Assembly (NCBI GenBank): GCA_944388575.1
Contig: CALXJF010000012.1
Coordinates: 1 to 39,670, forward strand
From: an uncultured Clostridia bacterium
GTDB lineage: Bacteria; Bacillota; Clostridia; TANB77; CAG-465
DNA: 39,670 nt
Direction of reading: 5' to 3'
The notes below the pieces were generated by a model. That model was given only the letters and a program-made list of their open reading frames with translations. It was not told where the DNA came from and ran no database searches. Shown piece after piece: positions 1 through 8,770 of this stretch. Position numbers and translations under genes: made by a program. The first letter of the stretch is position 1. Each line of letters begins with the position of its first letter.

Positions 1-6
1 AGTCAA

Positions 7-52
7 GCCCTAAAGCTATTGTTATTACTAGCTTTAAGGCCCTTTTTTATCT
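7..52 (+). terminator. Terminator of a gene left of the window
   Basis: An imperfect hairpin pairs GCCCTAAAGCTA with TAGCTTTAAGGC (one mismatch) and is followed by a six-T run. It looks like the intrinsic terminator of a plus-strand gene ending before the window. No coding part of that gene is visible. Confidence 0.75.
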
Positions 53-105
53 AAAAAAATGTCAAACTTAGGTTATATCATAAAAAAATAGTTTGTAAAT
101 ATTTT

Positions 106-114
106 TTCGACAAA
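106..114 (-). promoter_or_regulatory. Possible Spo0A box (TTTGTCGAA)
   Basis: The minus strand reads TTTGTCGAA, an exact match to the known Spo0A-box consensus TTTGTCRAA. It lies between two terminators and not in front of any gene start visible here, so a regulatory role is doubtful; it could be a chance match in AT-rich DNA. Confidence 0.2.
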
Positions 115-144
115 AATAATTATAAACTATTAATTACAAAACTA

Positions 145-187
145 AAAAAGTAAATGATCAAATAATATATCTAACCATTTACTTTTT
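145..187 (-). terminator. Terminator after the TIR/NB-ARC gene
   Basis: Twelve-base arms, AAAAAGTAAATG and CATTTACTTTTT, flank a 19-nt loop directly downstream of the minus-strand TIR/NB-ARC stop codon. The arm sequence gives a T-run on either strand, so it may work in both directions. Confidence 0.8.
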
Positions 188-195
188 AACAAAAT

Positions 196-2559
196 TTAAA
201 CTATATTCTCAATTTTTTCTGATAATAATTTACACCACTCTTGAGTATTATAATATTTAGTCTCCAGAATGTTCAGTATTTCTTTATAAATTGTATATGC
301 CTCTTTATTCTTTCCAACTATCACATATGCATCAGCTAATAGCTCTTTATATTTCAACAAATTAGCATCAAATGATACAAAGTATTCTTCTCTGATATCA
401 ACAGCCTCATTTAAAGCTAAAATTGCTTTTTCATAATCTTCTAACTTTAGATATATTTGACCAAGCACTCTTGATACACTAGCTATATCATTGTTTTTTA
501 TCATATGATTTTCTGATAAAATTTCATAAGCCTTATTTGCAAAATCTAAAGCAGTATTATATTCTTCTAGCTCATAGTAAGCTTTAGCAAAATCAAGACA
601 AAAAGAGCCATCTAAAATTCTATCCTTTTGTAGCCCTTGATCATTAAATATTCTATATGCATCATCTAAATATTTTTTGGCCACAGTGATATCTTTTTCA
701 GCCAGAAAAATCGAAAACAAAGACTTATATCCATCACATAATAATCTATAATCCTCATTCTCTTCAGCATAATTAATCATTTTAGTATAATACACTTTCG
801 CTTCATTGTAATCATTCTTCTTATGATAAAGATAAGCTATTTGATGATACAAATATCCTAAATTAGGATATTCATTTATTTTTTCTGCTATTTTTAATAT
901 TTCAAAAAATATTTTTTCCGCTATCTCAAAATCGCATACATCACGTAAGAAGAAACTAAATTTTAAAAAGTATTCTAAATTATCTTTATCAATATTGGGG
1001 AACTTTTGATATATCGATTTTATAATATCAACATATTTTTCTTTTTCCTTAAGTGATAAATACCAAGAATATTCTTTAGCTATATTATTAAATAATACTT
1101 TATAATTCTTGTCACTTACATTAAATTCATTTTTTACTACACTTGCTATAACGGGGTGAAGTGATATAACATCTGTTATATAGTTATAACTAATAAAACT
1201 CTTTTTTATTAGACCATTTATAATTTGAGCCGAATGTATATCACAAAGTTTCATAAAGAATTCAAAATCACAGCCAGATATTGGAAAAACATATAACATA
1301 GATAAAATATATTTTTCTTCCTTACTTAAACTCGACATATCAAATACCTTTGAAATGCACTGATAAATAGACTCAAACTCCTTAAAATTATAACTAACCT
1401 CACCTTTTAAACCAGGATTAATACCCAAATTATTCAAGTTATCAAGCATTATTTCAGGTTTTATTCTTAGGTCTTGCATGATACTTGCAATAAGTAAAAT
1501 AGCTAACGTATGTCCATTTACTTTAGATATTATTTCTAATACAATACTCTCATCCTCTTTAGATAAATTAAGATAGTAGTTTTCCTTAAATAATTCTAAT
1601 AATTTATTACTTTCAGATAACTCTTTTATATTTACTATAGATAATTTATATTTTTTTAAATCATTTCTACTAGTAAAAATTATATGATAATTTCCTTCTA
1701 GTAATTTTTCTAAATTTTCATCTTTTTCAGTATCAAAATTATCTACAATAATTAAGGTCTCATCATTAGTAATCTTAAATATTTCTTTTAACTTTCTTTC
1801 AAAGAAAATATCGTCATTCTCTTTATTTCCATTTTCATCTATTTTTCTATAAAAATCTTCTATATAAAAATAATCTTCATTTAATATCATATTCTTAATA
1901 CTACCATCATAGATAGCAAATATTATTGTTTTATATTTATCTTTATTTAAATTAGCATACTGTTTAGCTATCTCACTCTTACCTATTCCTCCCATTCCAT
2001 TTAAAACCACTCTACCATACGTCTGCAAATTATCTTCTATCTGTTTCATTTCAGCATCTCTTGCAATAAAATTTGGATTAACTAAGTATTTATTTCCTTT
2101 TAACATTTTTTTAGATACATTTTTTTCCTCTGTAATTTCATCATTTAAATTTAATAAATAACTAATTCTTTGACTTAATTCTTCAATCCTTTTTTCCAAA
2201 GGAGGTGTTATAGCATCAATCCAATGCATTCTACCTATATAATATTTAGCATCTTGACTTATATCCTCATTTGAAATATGAAAAGGAATTATTGATATAT
2301 TTTCTGAAGCCCTTACTCTTTCAACTGCTAAATTAATTTCATTTAGTACATCTTCTGAATATGAAGCTTCTTTATTTAATATTAACAGAAATATCTTACA
2401 ATTATTTATAGCTTCAACAATACTTTTAGCATAAGCACCTACTGTATTTCTTGGAGCATACCAACAGCGTATATTTTTACTTTCTAAATTATTACAAATT
2501 GCTTCTGTTATTTTGAGTGAAGACTTAGTATGATGGCTAATAAATACATCTACTTTCAT
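196..2559 (-). CDS. TIR / NB-ARC (STAND) / TPR protein, NLR-like
   Basis: A 787-residue three-part protein. Residues 1-135 form a TIR domain: it opens with a DVFISHH strand, and E74 in the VLNEINLAVE helix is the candidate catalytic glutamate of NAD-consuming TIRs. Residues 160-500 form an NB-ARC/STAND NTPase with P-loop GMGGIGKS (188-195), a Walker B-like IIVDNFD and an FTSRND sensor motif. Residues about 540-780 are tetratricopeptide-like helical repeats, the likely sensing part. By family, such proteins oligomerise on a trigger and activate TIR NADase activity; bacterial examples act in anti-phage defence with abortive infection. That role is inferred here. AAAGGAGG precedes the ATG with good spacing, and the gene has its own promoter and terminator. 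A second TIR gene lies 245 bp upstream on the same strand. The domain call is firm; substrate and trigger are unknown. Confidence 0.9.
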   Translation of the reverse strand: MKVDVFISHHTKSSLKITEAICNNLESKNIRCWYAPRNTVGAYAKSIVEAINNCKIFLLILNKEASYSEDVLNEINLAVERVRASENISIIPFHISNEDISQDAKYYIGRMHWIDAITPPLEKRIEELSQRISYLLNLNDEITEEKNVSKKMLKGNKYLVNPNFIARDAEMKQIEDNLQTYGRVVLNGMGGIGKSEIAKQYANLNKDKYKTIIFAIYDGSIKNMILNEDYFYIEDFYRKIDENGNKENDDIFFERKLKEIFKITNDETLIIVDNFDTEKDENLEKLLEGNYHIIFTSRNDLKKYKLSIVNIKELSESNKLLELFKENYYLNLSKEDESIVLEIISKVNGHTLAILLIASIMQDLRIKPEIMLDNLNNLGINPGLKGEVSYNFKEFESIYQCISKVFDMSSLSKEEKYILSMLYVFPISGCDFEFFMKLCDIHSAQIINGLIKKSFISYNYITDVISLHPVIASVVKNEFNVSDKNYKVLFNNIAKEYSWYLSLKEKEKYVDIIKSIYQKFPNIDKDNLEYFLKFSFFLRDVCDFEIAEKIFFEILKIAEKINEYPNLGYLYHQIAYLYHKKNDYNEAKVYYTKMINYAEENEDYRLLCDGYKSLFSIFLAEKDITVAKKYLDDAYRIFNDQGLQKDRILDGSFCLDFAKAYYELEEYNTALDFANKAYEILSENHMIKNNDIASVSRVLGQIYLKLEDYEKAILALNEAVDIREEYFVSFDANLLKYKELLADAYVIVGKNKEAYTIYKEILNILETKYYNTQEWCKLLSEKIENIV

Positions 2560-2581
2560 TATTTCCTCCTTTTTTTCTTCT

Positions 2582-2610
2582 ATTATATCACATATTTAAT
2601 AATTTGTAAC
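2582..2610 (-). promoter_or_regulatory. Promoter of the TIR/NB-ARC gene
   Basis: On the minus strand GTTACA is followed by 17 nt and TATAAT, with TG one base before the -10 (extended -10). The -35 is weak, so the extended -10 probably carries the promoter. It means the gene need not depend on the upstream TIR gene for transcription. Confidence 0.6.
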
Positions 2611-2804
2611 TTTTATTTATTATTCGTTAGTATAAAGTTTTAATAGAAAACTTTGAATAAAAGATATCAATTTAATAGAATATTTTTCTAAAAAACAATA
2701 TTCAAAGGATACCATCAGGTTGTACAGATACCAAAATAGCCATCGAGATATTTAACTGCAAAATAAATATACGCAATTTTCATTATTGAATCAGATTTCT
2801 TTAA

Positions 2805-3749
2805 CTATTTTTCAAGGAATTTTGATAATATTTCTAATTCTTTGAAATTTATTACTTCATATTGTCTTAATAATAAAGGTAAATCAGCAATATTCATTAA
2901 ATCATCTATAACAGTTATAATATTTCCTGTTTTTCTATTTGAGCGTTTTTCATTTGCAAATGTGGACCATTCATACTTAACCCAACCAGATAATACTACT
3001 TCTTTAGATGTTGCTACAACAACAATATTTTTAGCTTTTTCTAGTGCATTGTCTATTTCAAAAGAATAATCTGTATTAGACAATGCAGGAAGAGAAATCT
3101 CTGATAAAAAACATGAAAATCCAGTACTAATCAAATTATCATATATTTTTTTAGATTTTAGAAAATCATTGCTTTTATGCGAAATGAAAACATCTATTGT
3201 TTCATCATTATTTAATTCTTCAATTTCTTGAATCAGTTCTGATGGAATCAGCTTATTCTCTTTATGCGCTTGAGAAATAATATCTGCAATATTGTTATAA
3301 TTATTACCTCCAATCCAGAAAAGGTATTGATTTTTTTCCTTGTCATATAAATGAATTCCTGTTCCTTTTACACCAAATTCAAAATGCTCTGGTTTTAAAA
3401 TTGCTCTTTGCTCATGCTGTTCCATTTTTAAAAGAAGTTCTTGCATAGAATTACTATAACAAATATACGAACTAATTCTTTCTGTAGGCCAAAACATTTC
3501 TGTACATACTCCTCTGTATCGATATGGTTCTTCTACGTTTTTTCCATAACAATTAAAAACTTCCTTAATTGTTTGTAAATCAAAAACACAATGACGAAAT
3601 GCAAGATCACATATACAATCTTCATAAGACATATAAGTTCCTAAATATTCACTACCTTTATACAGCTGTAATCCAATTCCTGGTGCATTGTTTTCAAAAT
3701 GAAATTCATTAAAAAATTTTATTTTATCAATCGTATTTTTCATATTCAT
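2805..3749 (-). CDS. TIR-domain protein with duplicated N-terminal module
   Basis: A 314-residue protein. The TIR domain is at the C-terminus (about 184-300): TIDVFISHKSND opens it, and E260 in WVKYEW sits where the catalytic glutamate of TIR NADases is expected. The first 180 residues match no family I recognise but contain two copies of one module: residues 17-65 begin HFE, then GIGLQLY and EYLG; residues 122-178 begin HFE, then GTGIHLY and QYLFWIG, each followed by a helix-rich stretch. A duplicated N-terminal sensor or ligand-binding part joined to a TIR effector is a reasonable reading. No membrane segment or signal peptide is seen. The start is the first ATG; the ribosome binding site (GTGAGAGTG) is weak. 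It lies just upstream of the TIR/NB-ARC gene, suggesting a defence island. TIR call firm, the rest inference. Confidence 0.82.
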   Translation of the reverse strand: MNMKNTIDKIKFFNEFHFENNAPGIGLQLYKGSEYLGTYMSYEDCICDLAFRHCVFDLQTIKEVFNCYGKNVEEPYRYRGVCTEMFWPTERISSYICYSNSMQELLLKMEQHEQRAILKPEHFEFGVKGTGIHLYDKEKNQYLFWIGGNNYNNIADIISQAHKENKLIPSELIQEIEELNNDETIDVFISHKSNDFLKSKKIYDNLISTGFSCFLSEISLPALSNTDYSFEIDNALEKAKNIVVVATSKEVVLSGWVKYEWSTFANEKRSNRKTGNIITVIDDLMNIADLPLLLRQYEVINFKELEILSKFLEK

Positions 3750-3784
3750 TTTTTCACTCTCACTTACTATTTTTTCTTAAATTT

Positions 3785-3813
3785 ATTATATATTTAAATT
3801 ATAAAATATGCAA
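3785..3813 (-). promoter_or_regulatory. Promoter of the second TIR gene
   Basis: The minus strand has TTGCAT, 17 nt, TATAAT, about 36 bp upstream of the ATG at 3749. Spacing and -10 are consensus; the -35 has two mismatches to TTGACA. Confidence 0.6.
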
Positions 3814-3955
3814 CTACAATATAATACAAATGTAGAGTTTAACTAAAAAGATTTATCTTTTATTGTAAGAGATTTATGAAAAAAACAATAAATTTACAAT
3901 TTAAGTAAAAAGTTCTCCTTACAAAAATTTATACCAGCTTATTTATTCACAAAGT

Positions 3956-3984
3956 TTGACAAAAAAAATATTATATATTAAAAT
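3956..3984 (+). promoter_or_regulatory. glmS promoter
   Basis: TTGACA, 17 nt, TAAAAT. Transcription would begin about 40 bp before the ribozyme cleavage site, as expected for a glmS leader. Confidence 0.8.
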
Positions 3985-4029
3985 AAAATAAATTTTTGTA
4001 TTATTAAGGTGGTGAAATTAAATAATACA

Positions 4030-4175
4030 TATAATAGCGCTAAGGTTAAAAAAGACTAACGAGGATGATAGTTGTCGAATTTTTAAGCGGATGCTATCAC
4101 GGTATTTTTAGTATCGTTATACATATTACAAAAGTAAAATCTAAAATTACTACAAAAAATATGTAGTCTAAAAAA
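4030..4175 (+). ncRNA. glmS ribozyme (GlcN6P-responsive self-cleaving leader)
   Basis: The leader carries the hallmark segments of the glmS ribozyme in order: the cleavage context ATAGCGC (predicted cut between A4036 and G4037), the core segment AACGAGGATGATAG at about 4058, TTGTCGAA, GCGGATGCTATCACGG at 4087, and a closing hairpin CTACAAAAAATATGTAG near 4151-4170. By family knowledge this RNA uses glucosamine-6-phosphate as a cofactor to cut itself, after which the downstream mRNA is degraded, giving feedback on GlmS. It ends about 50 bp before the glmS start, which has a GGAGG site. Confidence 0.9.
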
Positions 4176-4226
4176 ATTTCGTTATAAATTATATAACTTT
4201 GAAAATAATATATATGGAGGTTTATT

Positions 4227-6045
4227 ATGTGTGGAATAATTGGATATTGCTCAAAAAAGCAAAATGCAAAAGATATAGCAATTGCAGGGCTAAAAAATCT
4301 TGAATATAGAGGGTATGACTCTGCTGGTATAGCTACATGCGAAAATAACACAATAAAATTATATAAATCAAAAGGAAAAATCTCTAACTTAGAAGAGAAA
4401 TTAAACAAAGTAGAAATTCAAAGTTCAACAGCTATTGCTCATACTAGGTGGGCTACTCATGGTGAACCAAGCGAAACAAACGCTCATCCTCATAAAGTTG
4501 GAAGTGTAACATTAGTCCATAACGGTATTATCGAGAATTATATAGAGTTAAAAAATTTTTTAAAAAATAAAGAAGTAACTTTTAAATCAAGCACAGATAC
4601 TGAAGTAGCATGTGCATATATAAACTATATATATCAAAAATCAAATGATAAAAACAAATTACATATATTAAAAACAGCTTGTAATGAATTTAGAGGCTCT
4701 TATGCTTTCTCTATTATATTTGATGATGAACCTAATACAATTTATGCTACAAGAAAAGATAGTCCACTAATTGTAGGACTTAATGATGACGGAAACTTTT
4801 CAGCCTCTGATGTTTCAGCAATTCTGGAATTTACAAATAAATACATTTTACTTGAATATGGTGAATATGCTAAAATAACTTCAAATGATGTTCAAATATT
4901 TAATGAAAATTTAGAGCCAATTGAAAAAGAAATAAAGATAGCAGATTGGAACGCTACAGAATATAAAAAAAATGGATATGAGCATTATATGCTAAAAGAA
5001 ATAAATGAACAACCAGAAGTTGTGGAAAAATTATTTAAAAGTTACTTTGCAAACGAAGATTATTTAGGTGTTAATATTTCAAATTACTCTGAAATACATA
5101 TAGTAGCTTGTGGAAGTGCTATGCATGCTGGAATGGTAGGGAAATACTTATTTGAAAACTTTGCTTCAATACCTGTAACTGTAGAAATTGCATCAGAATA
5201 CAGATATAAAAAGCAACTAATTACTCCTACTACTTTAGTAATAATAATATCACAATCAGGAGAAACTGCAGATAGTCTTGCTGCTCTTAGAATTGCAAAA
5301 GAACATGGTGCCAAAGTTCTTGCTATAGTAAATGCAACTCGGCTCTAGTATAGCACGTGAAGCAGATAAAACAATTTATACTTATGCTGGTCCTGAGATT
5401 GCAGTTGCTACTACTAAAGGGTATACAAGTCAAGTTGCTATTTTAGCACTACTTGTACTTGATACGATGAGACAAAAAAATATATTAAATGATAGTTTTA
5501 AAGCAGAAATCGAATCTCAAATAGATAATATTTCTTCTCTAATGAAAGATACAATAAAAAGATATGACGAATACTTAAATATCGCTAAAAAAATTCAAAA
5601 TGATGAACATTTATTTTTCTTAGGACGTGGAATTGACTACTCTTTATGTTTAGAAGGTTCTTTAAAACTAAAAGAAATTTCATATATGCACTCTGAAGCA
5701 TATGCAGCTGGTGAATTAAAGCACGGAACTATTTCATTAATTACTAACAATACACCAATAATTGCAATTGCTACTGATGATGATTTATATGAAAAAACTG
5801 TAAGCAATATAAAAGAAACTAAAGCAAGAGGTGCCTTCGTTATATTTATAACTAATAAAGATTTAAATATTGAGGATCATAACGATTTTGCTGATATTGT
5901 TTTGACTCTTCCTAAAGTTAATGAATTACTGCAAGTACTTGTAACTATACTACCTTTACAACTTATTGCTTATCAAACAGCTAAACTTCGTGGTTGCGAT
6001 ATAGATAAGCCTAAAAATCTAGCAAAATCGGTTACTGTTGAATAA
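4227..6045 (+). pseudogene. glmS: glutamine-fructose-6-phosphate aminotransferase, frameshifted
   Basis: GlmS makes glucosamine-6-phosphate from fructose-6-phosphate and glutamine, the first step to UDP-GlcNAc. The N-terminal amidotransferase begins MCGIIGYC with the catalytic Cys2, then RWATHG, and the first SIS domain has SQSGET. The frame runs 4227-5348 and stops after ILAIVNATRL; a second frame (5332-6045) continues GSSIAREADKT through AGPEIAVATTKGY, the second SIS domain and a proper C-terminus. Dropping one C at about 5340 restores a full-length protein of normal size (IVNATGSSIARE against the usual IVNVVGSSIARE). The break is inside the first SIS domain, so neither half should work alone. 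Ribozyme, promoter, ribosome binding site and terminator are all intact, which argues for a very recent mutation or a sequence error rather than old decay. Confidence 0.88.
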
Positions 6046-6055
6046 AAAAATTAAG

Positions 6056-6082
6056 CCAAACTAGAATTTCTAGTTTGGTTTT
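6056..6082 (+). terminator. glmS terminator
   Basis: CCAAACTAG, a 5-nt loop AATTT and CTAGTTTGG form a 9-bp stem followed by TTTTA, 11 bp after the glmS stop. Confidence 0.85.
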
Positions 6083-6089
6083 ACTATAC

Positions 6090-6116
6090 AAAAAAGAAGC
6101 TGGGGATTTTACCCCA
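6090..6116 (-). terminator. Terminator of the orphan membrane gene
   Basis: On the minus strand TGGGG, a 6-nt loop and CCCCA form a GC stem, followed after GCTTC by a T-run. It ends the gene at 6159-6791 and faces the glmS terminator. Confidence 0.7.
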
Positions 6117-6158
6117 AACTCCAAGGATTAAGAGTTACATTTGCCCAATTTTAAGCAA

Positions 6159-6791
6159 TTAGAAAATTACTTCATTGCTTAAAATTTTATTTCCGACTTC
6201 TGTCTTTAATTCTTCAGCCTTTTTAAGCAAAGTCTTAGAATTATATGACTGCCATTGTTGCTCAGACTTATTAGCATTAAGAAGCATTTTATGTACTTCG
6301 GACTGAGCTTGATTCATAGTAGTATGTTCCATTGTATACTTTAATGACTTTTTGCTCGCAGCTTCAGTTGCTAACGAATAAGTATCAAGATACTCTTGAG
6401 TCTTAATATCAACTGCTTCTTGAAACTTGTTATAAAGATTAGCCCTTACATCAGGATTACCTAATGTGTTACACATCTTAGCTTCCTGATACTGTGCAGC
6501 TATTGCCTTTGTGGCAAATATTTGCACTGCATATAAGTCTGCATCTAAATCCCGCTGTACATTTGTACTTACAGAATTTAGTTTCTGAGCATGAAGATGA
6601 TTAATAGCCTCCTGAGAAGCTTTTTTATCCGCTTGCGTCTGCTCATATGCTTGACTTTCTGCTACAACATTATTATGATAATGAATTCCAATTACTGTGA
6701 GCATTCCTGCTGCAAATATTCCAGCTGCGATAAATACAGCAACTATACCGTATACTACGGATTTATTTATTGATATTGTTTGTTTATTCAT
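6159..6791 (-). CDS. Unknown membrane-anchored, alanine/glutamine-rich helical protein
   Basis: Not recognised. A 210-residue protein with one N-terminal membrane segment (about residues 9-33, rich in Ala, Ile, Val and Gly) followed by about 175 residues of predicted, mostly helical soluble sequence rich in Ala, Gln, Lys and Glu, probably outside the cell. It has no lipobox and no evident enzyme motif. I chose the ATG at 6791 because GGAGG sits 8 nt upstream; an in-frame extension to 6866 lacks such a site. It has its own extended -10 promoter and terminator. Sampled lines rise to about 42% G+C (6481-6540), above the host average, though others are near 30%. It separates glmS from rpsO. Possibly an acquired phage- or plasmid-derived gene; function unknown. 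Confidence 0.72.
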   Translation of the reverse strand: MNKQTISINKSVVYGIVAVFIAAGIFAAGMLTVIGIHYHNNVVAESQAYEQTQADKKASQEAINHLHAQKLNSVSTNVQRDLDADLYAVQIFATKAIAAQYQEAKMCNTLGNPDVRANLYNKFQEAVDIKTQEYLDTYSLATEAASKKSLKYTMEHTTMNQAQSEVHKMLLNANKSEQQWQSYNSKTLLKKAEELKTEVGNKILSNEVIF

Positions 6792-6902
6792 GATTGTTTC
6801 CTCCATTTTTTGTCTTTTATTTTTTGTAACTCTTAAATTAAATTTACTTAATTGGATTTTACCCATATTAATTAGGTAATTAAATAAATTTTTCCTAATT
6901 AT

Positions 6903-6932
6903 ATTATAGCACTTTTTTTGATATTATGTCAA
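6903..6932 (-). promoter_or_regulatory. Strong promoter of the orphan membrane gene
   Basis: TTGACA, 18 nt, TATAAT on the minus strand, with TGC before the -10 (extended -10). Both hexamers are perfect. The 5' leader would be roughly 105 nt. Confidence 0.8.
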
Positions 6933-6951
6933 TCAGCGTGTATGACACAAA

Positions 6952-6977
6952 GAGCTATAAGTTATAACCTATAGCCC
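6952..6977 (-). terminator. rpsO terminator
   Basis: On the minus strand GGGCTATA pairs with TATAGCTC (one G-U pair) directly after the rpsO stop. The following T-run is broken, so termination may be partial. Confidence 0.55.
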
Positions 6978-6985
6978 TTTATTTA

Positions 6986-7249
6986 TTACTTACGAATATT
7001 TAATTTAGAAATAATTGCTCTATATCTTTCAATATCTTTCCTTTCAAGATATTTTAACAATCTTTTCCTTTTACCAACCATTATTAACAGTCCACGTCTA
7101 GAATGTTCATCTTTCTTGTGTACTTTTAGATGTTCTGTTAATTCATTGATTCTTTCTGTTAAAAGTGCAATTTGTACTTCAGCAGAACCAGTATCATTTG
7201 CTTCTCTTGCATATGTTGATAAAATTTCAGCTTTTCTTTCTTTAGTCAT
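6986..7249 (-). CDS. rpsO: 30S ribosomal protein S15
   Basis: An 87-residue protein of typical S15 length. It shows the family signature from [15 protein letters not shown] through the basic [17 protein letters not shown] segment to the C-terminal [13 protein letters not shown]15 binds the central domain of 16S rRNA early in small-subunit assembly. GGAGGG precedes the ATG at good spacing. In many bacteria pnp follows rpsO; here a terminator and an orphan gene follow instead. Expression is probably controlled by S15 binding to its own leader (7250-7323), a common arrangement for rpsO. Confidence 0.97.
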   Translation of the reverse strand: MTKERKAEILSTYAREANDTGSAEVQIALLTERINELTEHLKVHKKDEHSRRGLLIMVGKRKRLLKYLERKDIERYRAIISKLNIRK

Positions 7250-7323
7250 TTTTTACCCTCCTTTTGGATTTTACCTTGCCTAAAACTCAGAAAAAACTTG
7301 AGGTAATGTAAATTCCGAGAAAT
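7250..7323 (-). promoter_or_regulatory. rpsO 5' leader, candidate S15 autoregulatory RNA
   Basis: From the predicted start near 7323 the leader is about 75 nt. It can pair TTAC with GTAA (around 7273-7312) enclosing CTCA...TGAG, just ahead of the GGAGGG site. S15 leaders vary greatly between phyla, so this is a position- and structure-based suggestion only. Confidence 0.35.
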
Positions 7324-7329
7324 AGGTGC

Positions 7330-7358
7330 TATATAAATAATTGAAAATATATATTCAA
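7330..7358 (-). promoter_or_regulatory. rpsO promoter
   Basis: TTGAAT, 17 nt, TATATA on the minus strand, between the M23 peptidase stop and the rpsO leader. Confidence 0.55.
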
Positions 7359-7373
7359 TTTATTTATCTATTT

Positions 7374-8378
7374 TTATTTTCCTGCAATATATGGATATGG
7401 ATTTACAGGTACACCATTAAGTCTTACTTCAAAATGTAAATGTGGGCCTGTTGTATATCCAGTTAAACCTATTTTTGCAATAATTTGTCCTTCAGAAACT
7501 TGTTGACCTGCAGAAACTAATAATTCACTACAATGGGCATATAATGTAGACATACCATTACCATGGTCTACTTTTACATGTAATCCGTAGCCTGATCCCC
7601 ATCCTGCGAATGTAACTGTACCACTTCTATATGCATAAATAGCTGTTCCAACTGCACCTCCAAGATCTATTCCAGTATGTCCAGAATATCCCATATACTG
7701 GCAATTAATTCTTCTATTAACAGTTGGCCATATACCACTTCCAGTAGCAGCAACAGAAGTTGCTCCTATTGTTTGAGCTGTCTTTACGTTACTTGTTGTA
7801 GTATTAGCTTTTACTGTTGCTTTTGGAGTTTCAACCGGTTTGTTTCTATCTACTATCTCTTTTAATATATTATCTGCTCTTTCAATTGATGTCATTTCAC
7901 CAAGTTCAGAGACTTTTTCAACTTTTACTTCAGTATTTAACTTTGACACTTCACTCTTTAAACTTTCAGCATATTTATTTGCCTCGTCTTGAGTATTAAA
8001 TGTCATTTTGGTTTCGCCATCAACGGCAACGTTGTATATTGTATATTCAGTCTTTATTTCAGCTCTTAAATTAGTATATACATTTTGATCTGCTATTACA
8101 CTATCTCTAATGTAACTAGTTTCAAATGTAGGTTCATAGTCTAAATATACCTTTACATTTGGATCAATACTTTGCTTTTCAGTCACTAAGTCATTATATA
8201 CCTCATCAAATTGTTGTTCACTAGAAAAATATCCAATAAACTTTCCATTTAAATAGGCCTTTACTGCTGGTTTATACGTATTAAGTATAGTTACAAGTAC
8301 AGCACTAAAAATTAAAGCCATTGTAAAAACAGTAAAGAAAATAAATCTTAGCGTACTGAGAACGCCTTTCTTTTCCAT
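7374..8378 (-). CDS. Membrane-anchored M23 (LytM-type) peptidase
   Basis: A 334-residue protein with an N-terminal membrane segment (about residues 12-31) and a long extracytoplasmic linker; the last 125 residues form an M23 zinc endopeptidase domain. HTGIDLG supplies the first His and Asp ligands; TLYAHCS and GPHLHFEVR supply the remaining His residues, so the active site looks complete. Such enzymes cleave peptide cross-links of peptidoglycan or, in spore formers, act at the forespore septum (the SpoIIQ type). The sequence does not show a clear SpoIIQ assignment, so a general wall-remodelling role is safer. It has a perfect consensus promoter. The spacing between AAGGAAGGTG and the ATG is rather long (about 12 nt), but no alternative start is available. 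Confidence 0.88.
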   Translation of the reverse strand: MEKKGVLSTLRFIFFTVFTMALIFSAVLVTILNTYKPAVKAYLNGKFIGYFSSEQQFDEVYNDLVTEKQSIDPNVKVYLDYEPTFETSYIRDSVIADQNVYTNLRAEIKTEYTIYNVAVDGETKMTFNTQDEANKYAESLKSEVSKLNTEVKVEKVSELGEMTSIERADNILKEIVDRNKPVETPKATVKANTTTSNVKTAQTIGATSVAATGSGIWPTVNRRINCQYMGYSGHTGIDLGGAVGTAIYAYRSGTVTFAGWGSGYGLHVKVDHGNGMSTLYAHCSELLVSAGQQVSEGQIIAKIGLTGYTTGPHLHFEVRLNGVPVNPYPYIAGK

Positions 8379-8416
8379 AATTAAAATTTACACCTTCCTT
8401 TTTTGGCTACTTTTTT

Positions 8417-8445
8417 ATTATAACATAATTTTAAAATATTGTCAA
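8417..8445 (-). promoter_or_regulatory. M23 peptidase promoter
   Basis: TTGACA, 17 nt, TATAAT with TGT before the -10. All elements match consensus. The 8446-8695 stretch between this and the divergent nfeD-like promoter shows nothing further that I can support. Confidence 0.8.
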
Positions 8446-8695
8446 ATTTTAGAATTTTCATATGCTTTAAAATCAAGTTAATTTTAGCATATATAATATT
8501 ATATGTCAAGTTTGTAACAAACATTTAACATTAATGTAAAAATCATGAAAATTTCAATATTTTTATACTTTTTACTTTACTTTTTTTAAAACTCAAAACT
8601 TAAGAATTATACTAAAATAAGTACTAATTAATATAACTTTTTTATGTTCACAGCATGTTTTTAATTAACTATTTTCAATGTTTTTTTGTTTTATA

Positions 8696-8724
8696 TTGTT
8701 TTTTAATAAAAATTATTGTATAAT
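8696..8724 (+). promoter_or_regulatory. Promoter of the NfeD/SPFH operon
   Basis: TTGTTT, 17 nt, TATAAT, about 46 bp upstream of the chosen NfeD start. Confidence 0.6.
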
Positions 8725-8770
8725 TATATTATATTTTTATATATTTTATATTAAGAGAGGGGGAATGTAT

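Noticed and set aside
4074-4082. TTGTCGAA as a Spo0A box upstream of glmS
   Set aside because: It lies within a conserved core segment of the glmS ribozyme, which explains the sequence.
4097-4408. A 103-codon minus-strand frame over the glmS leader
   Set aside because: It overlaps the ribozyme and the conserved start of glmS on the other strand and has no promoter or ribosome binding site.
5332-5350. Programmed +1 frameshift in glmS
   Set aside because: The CTC TAG at the end of the first frame does not allow good re-pairing in the shifted frame, no internal Shine-Dalgarno stimulator is seen, and removing one C gives the better conserved sequence. A mutation or sequence error is simpler.
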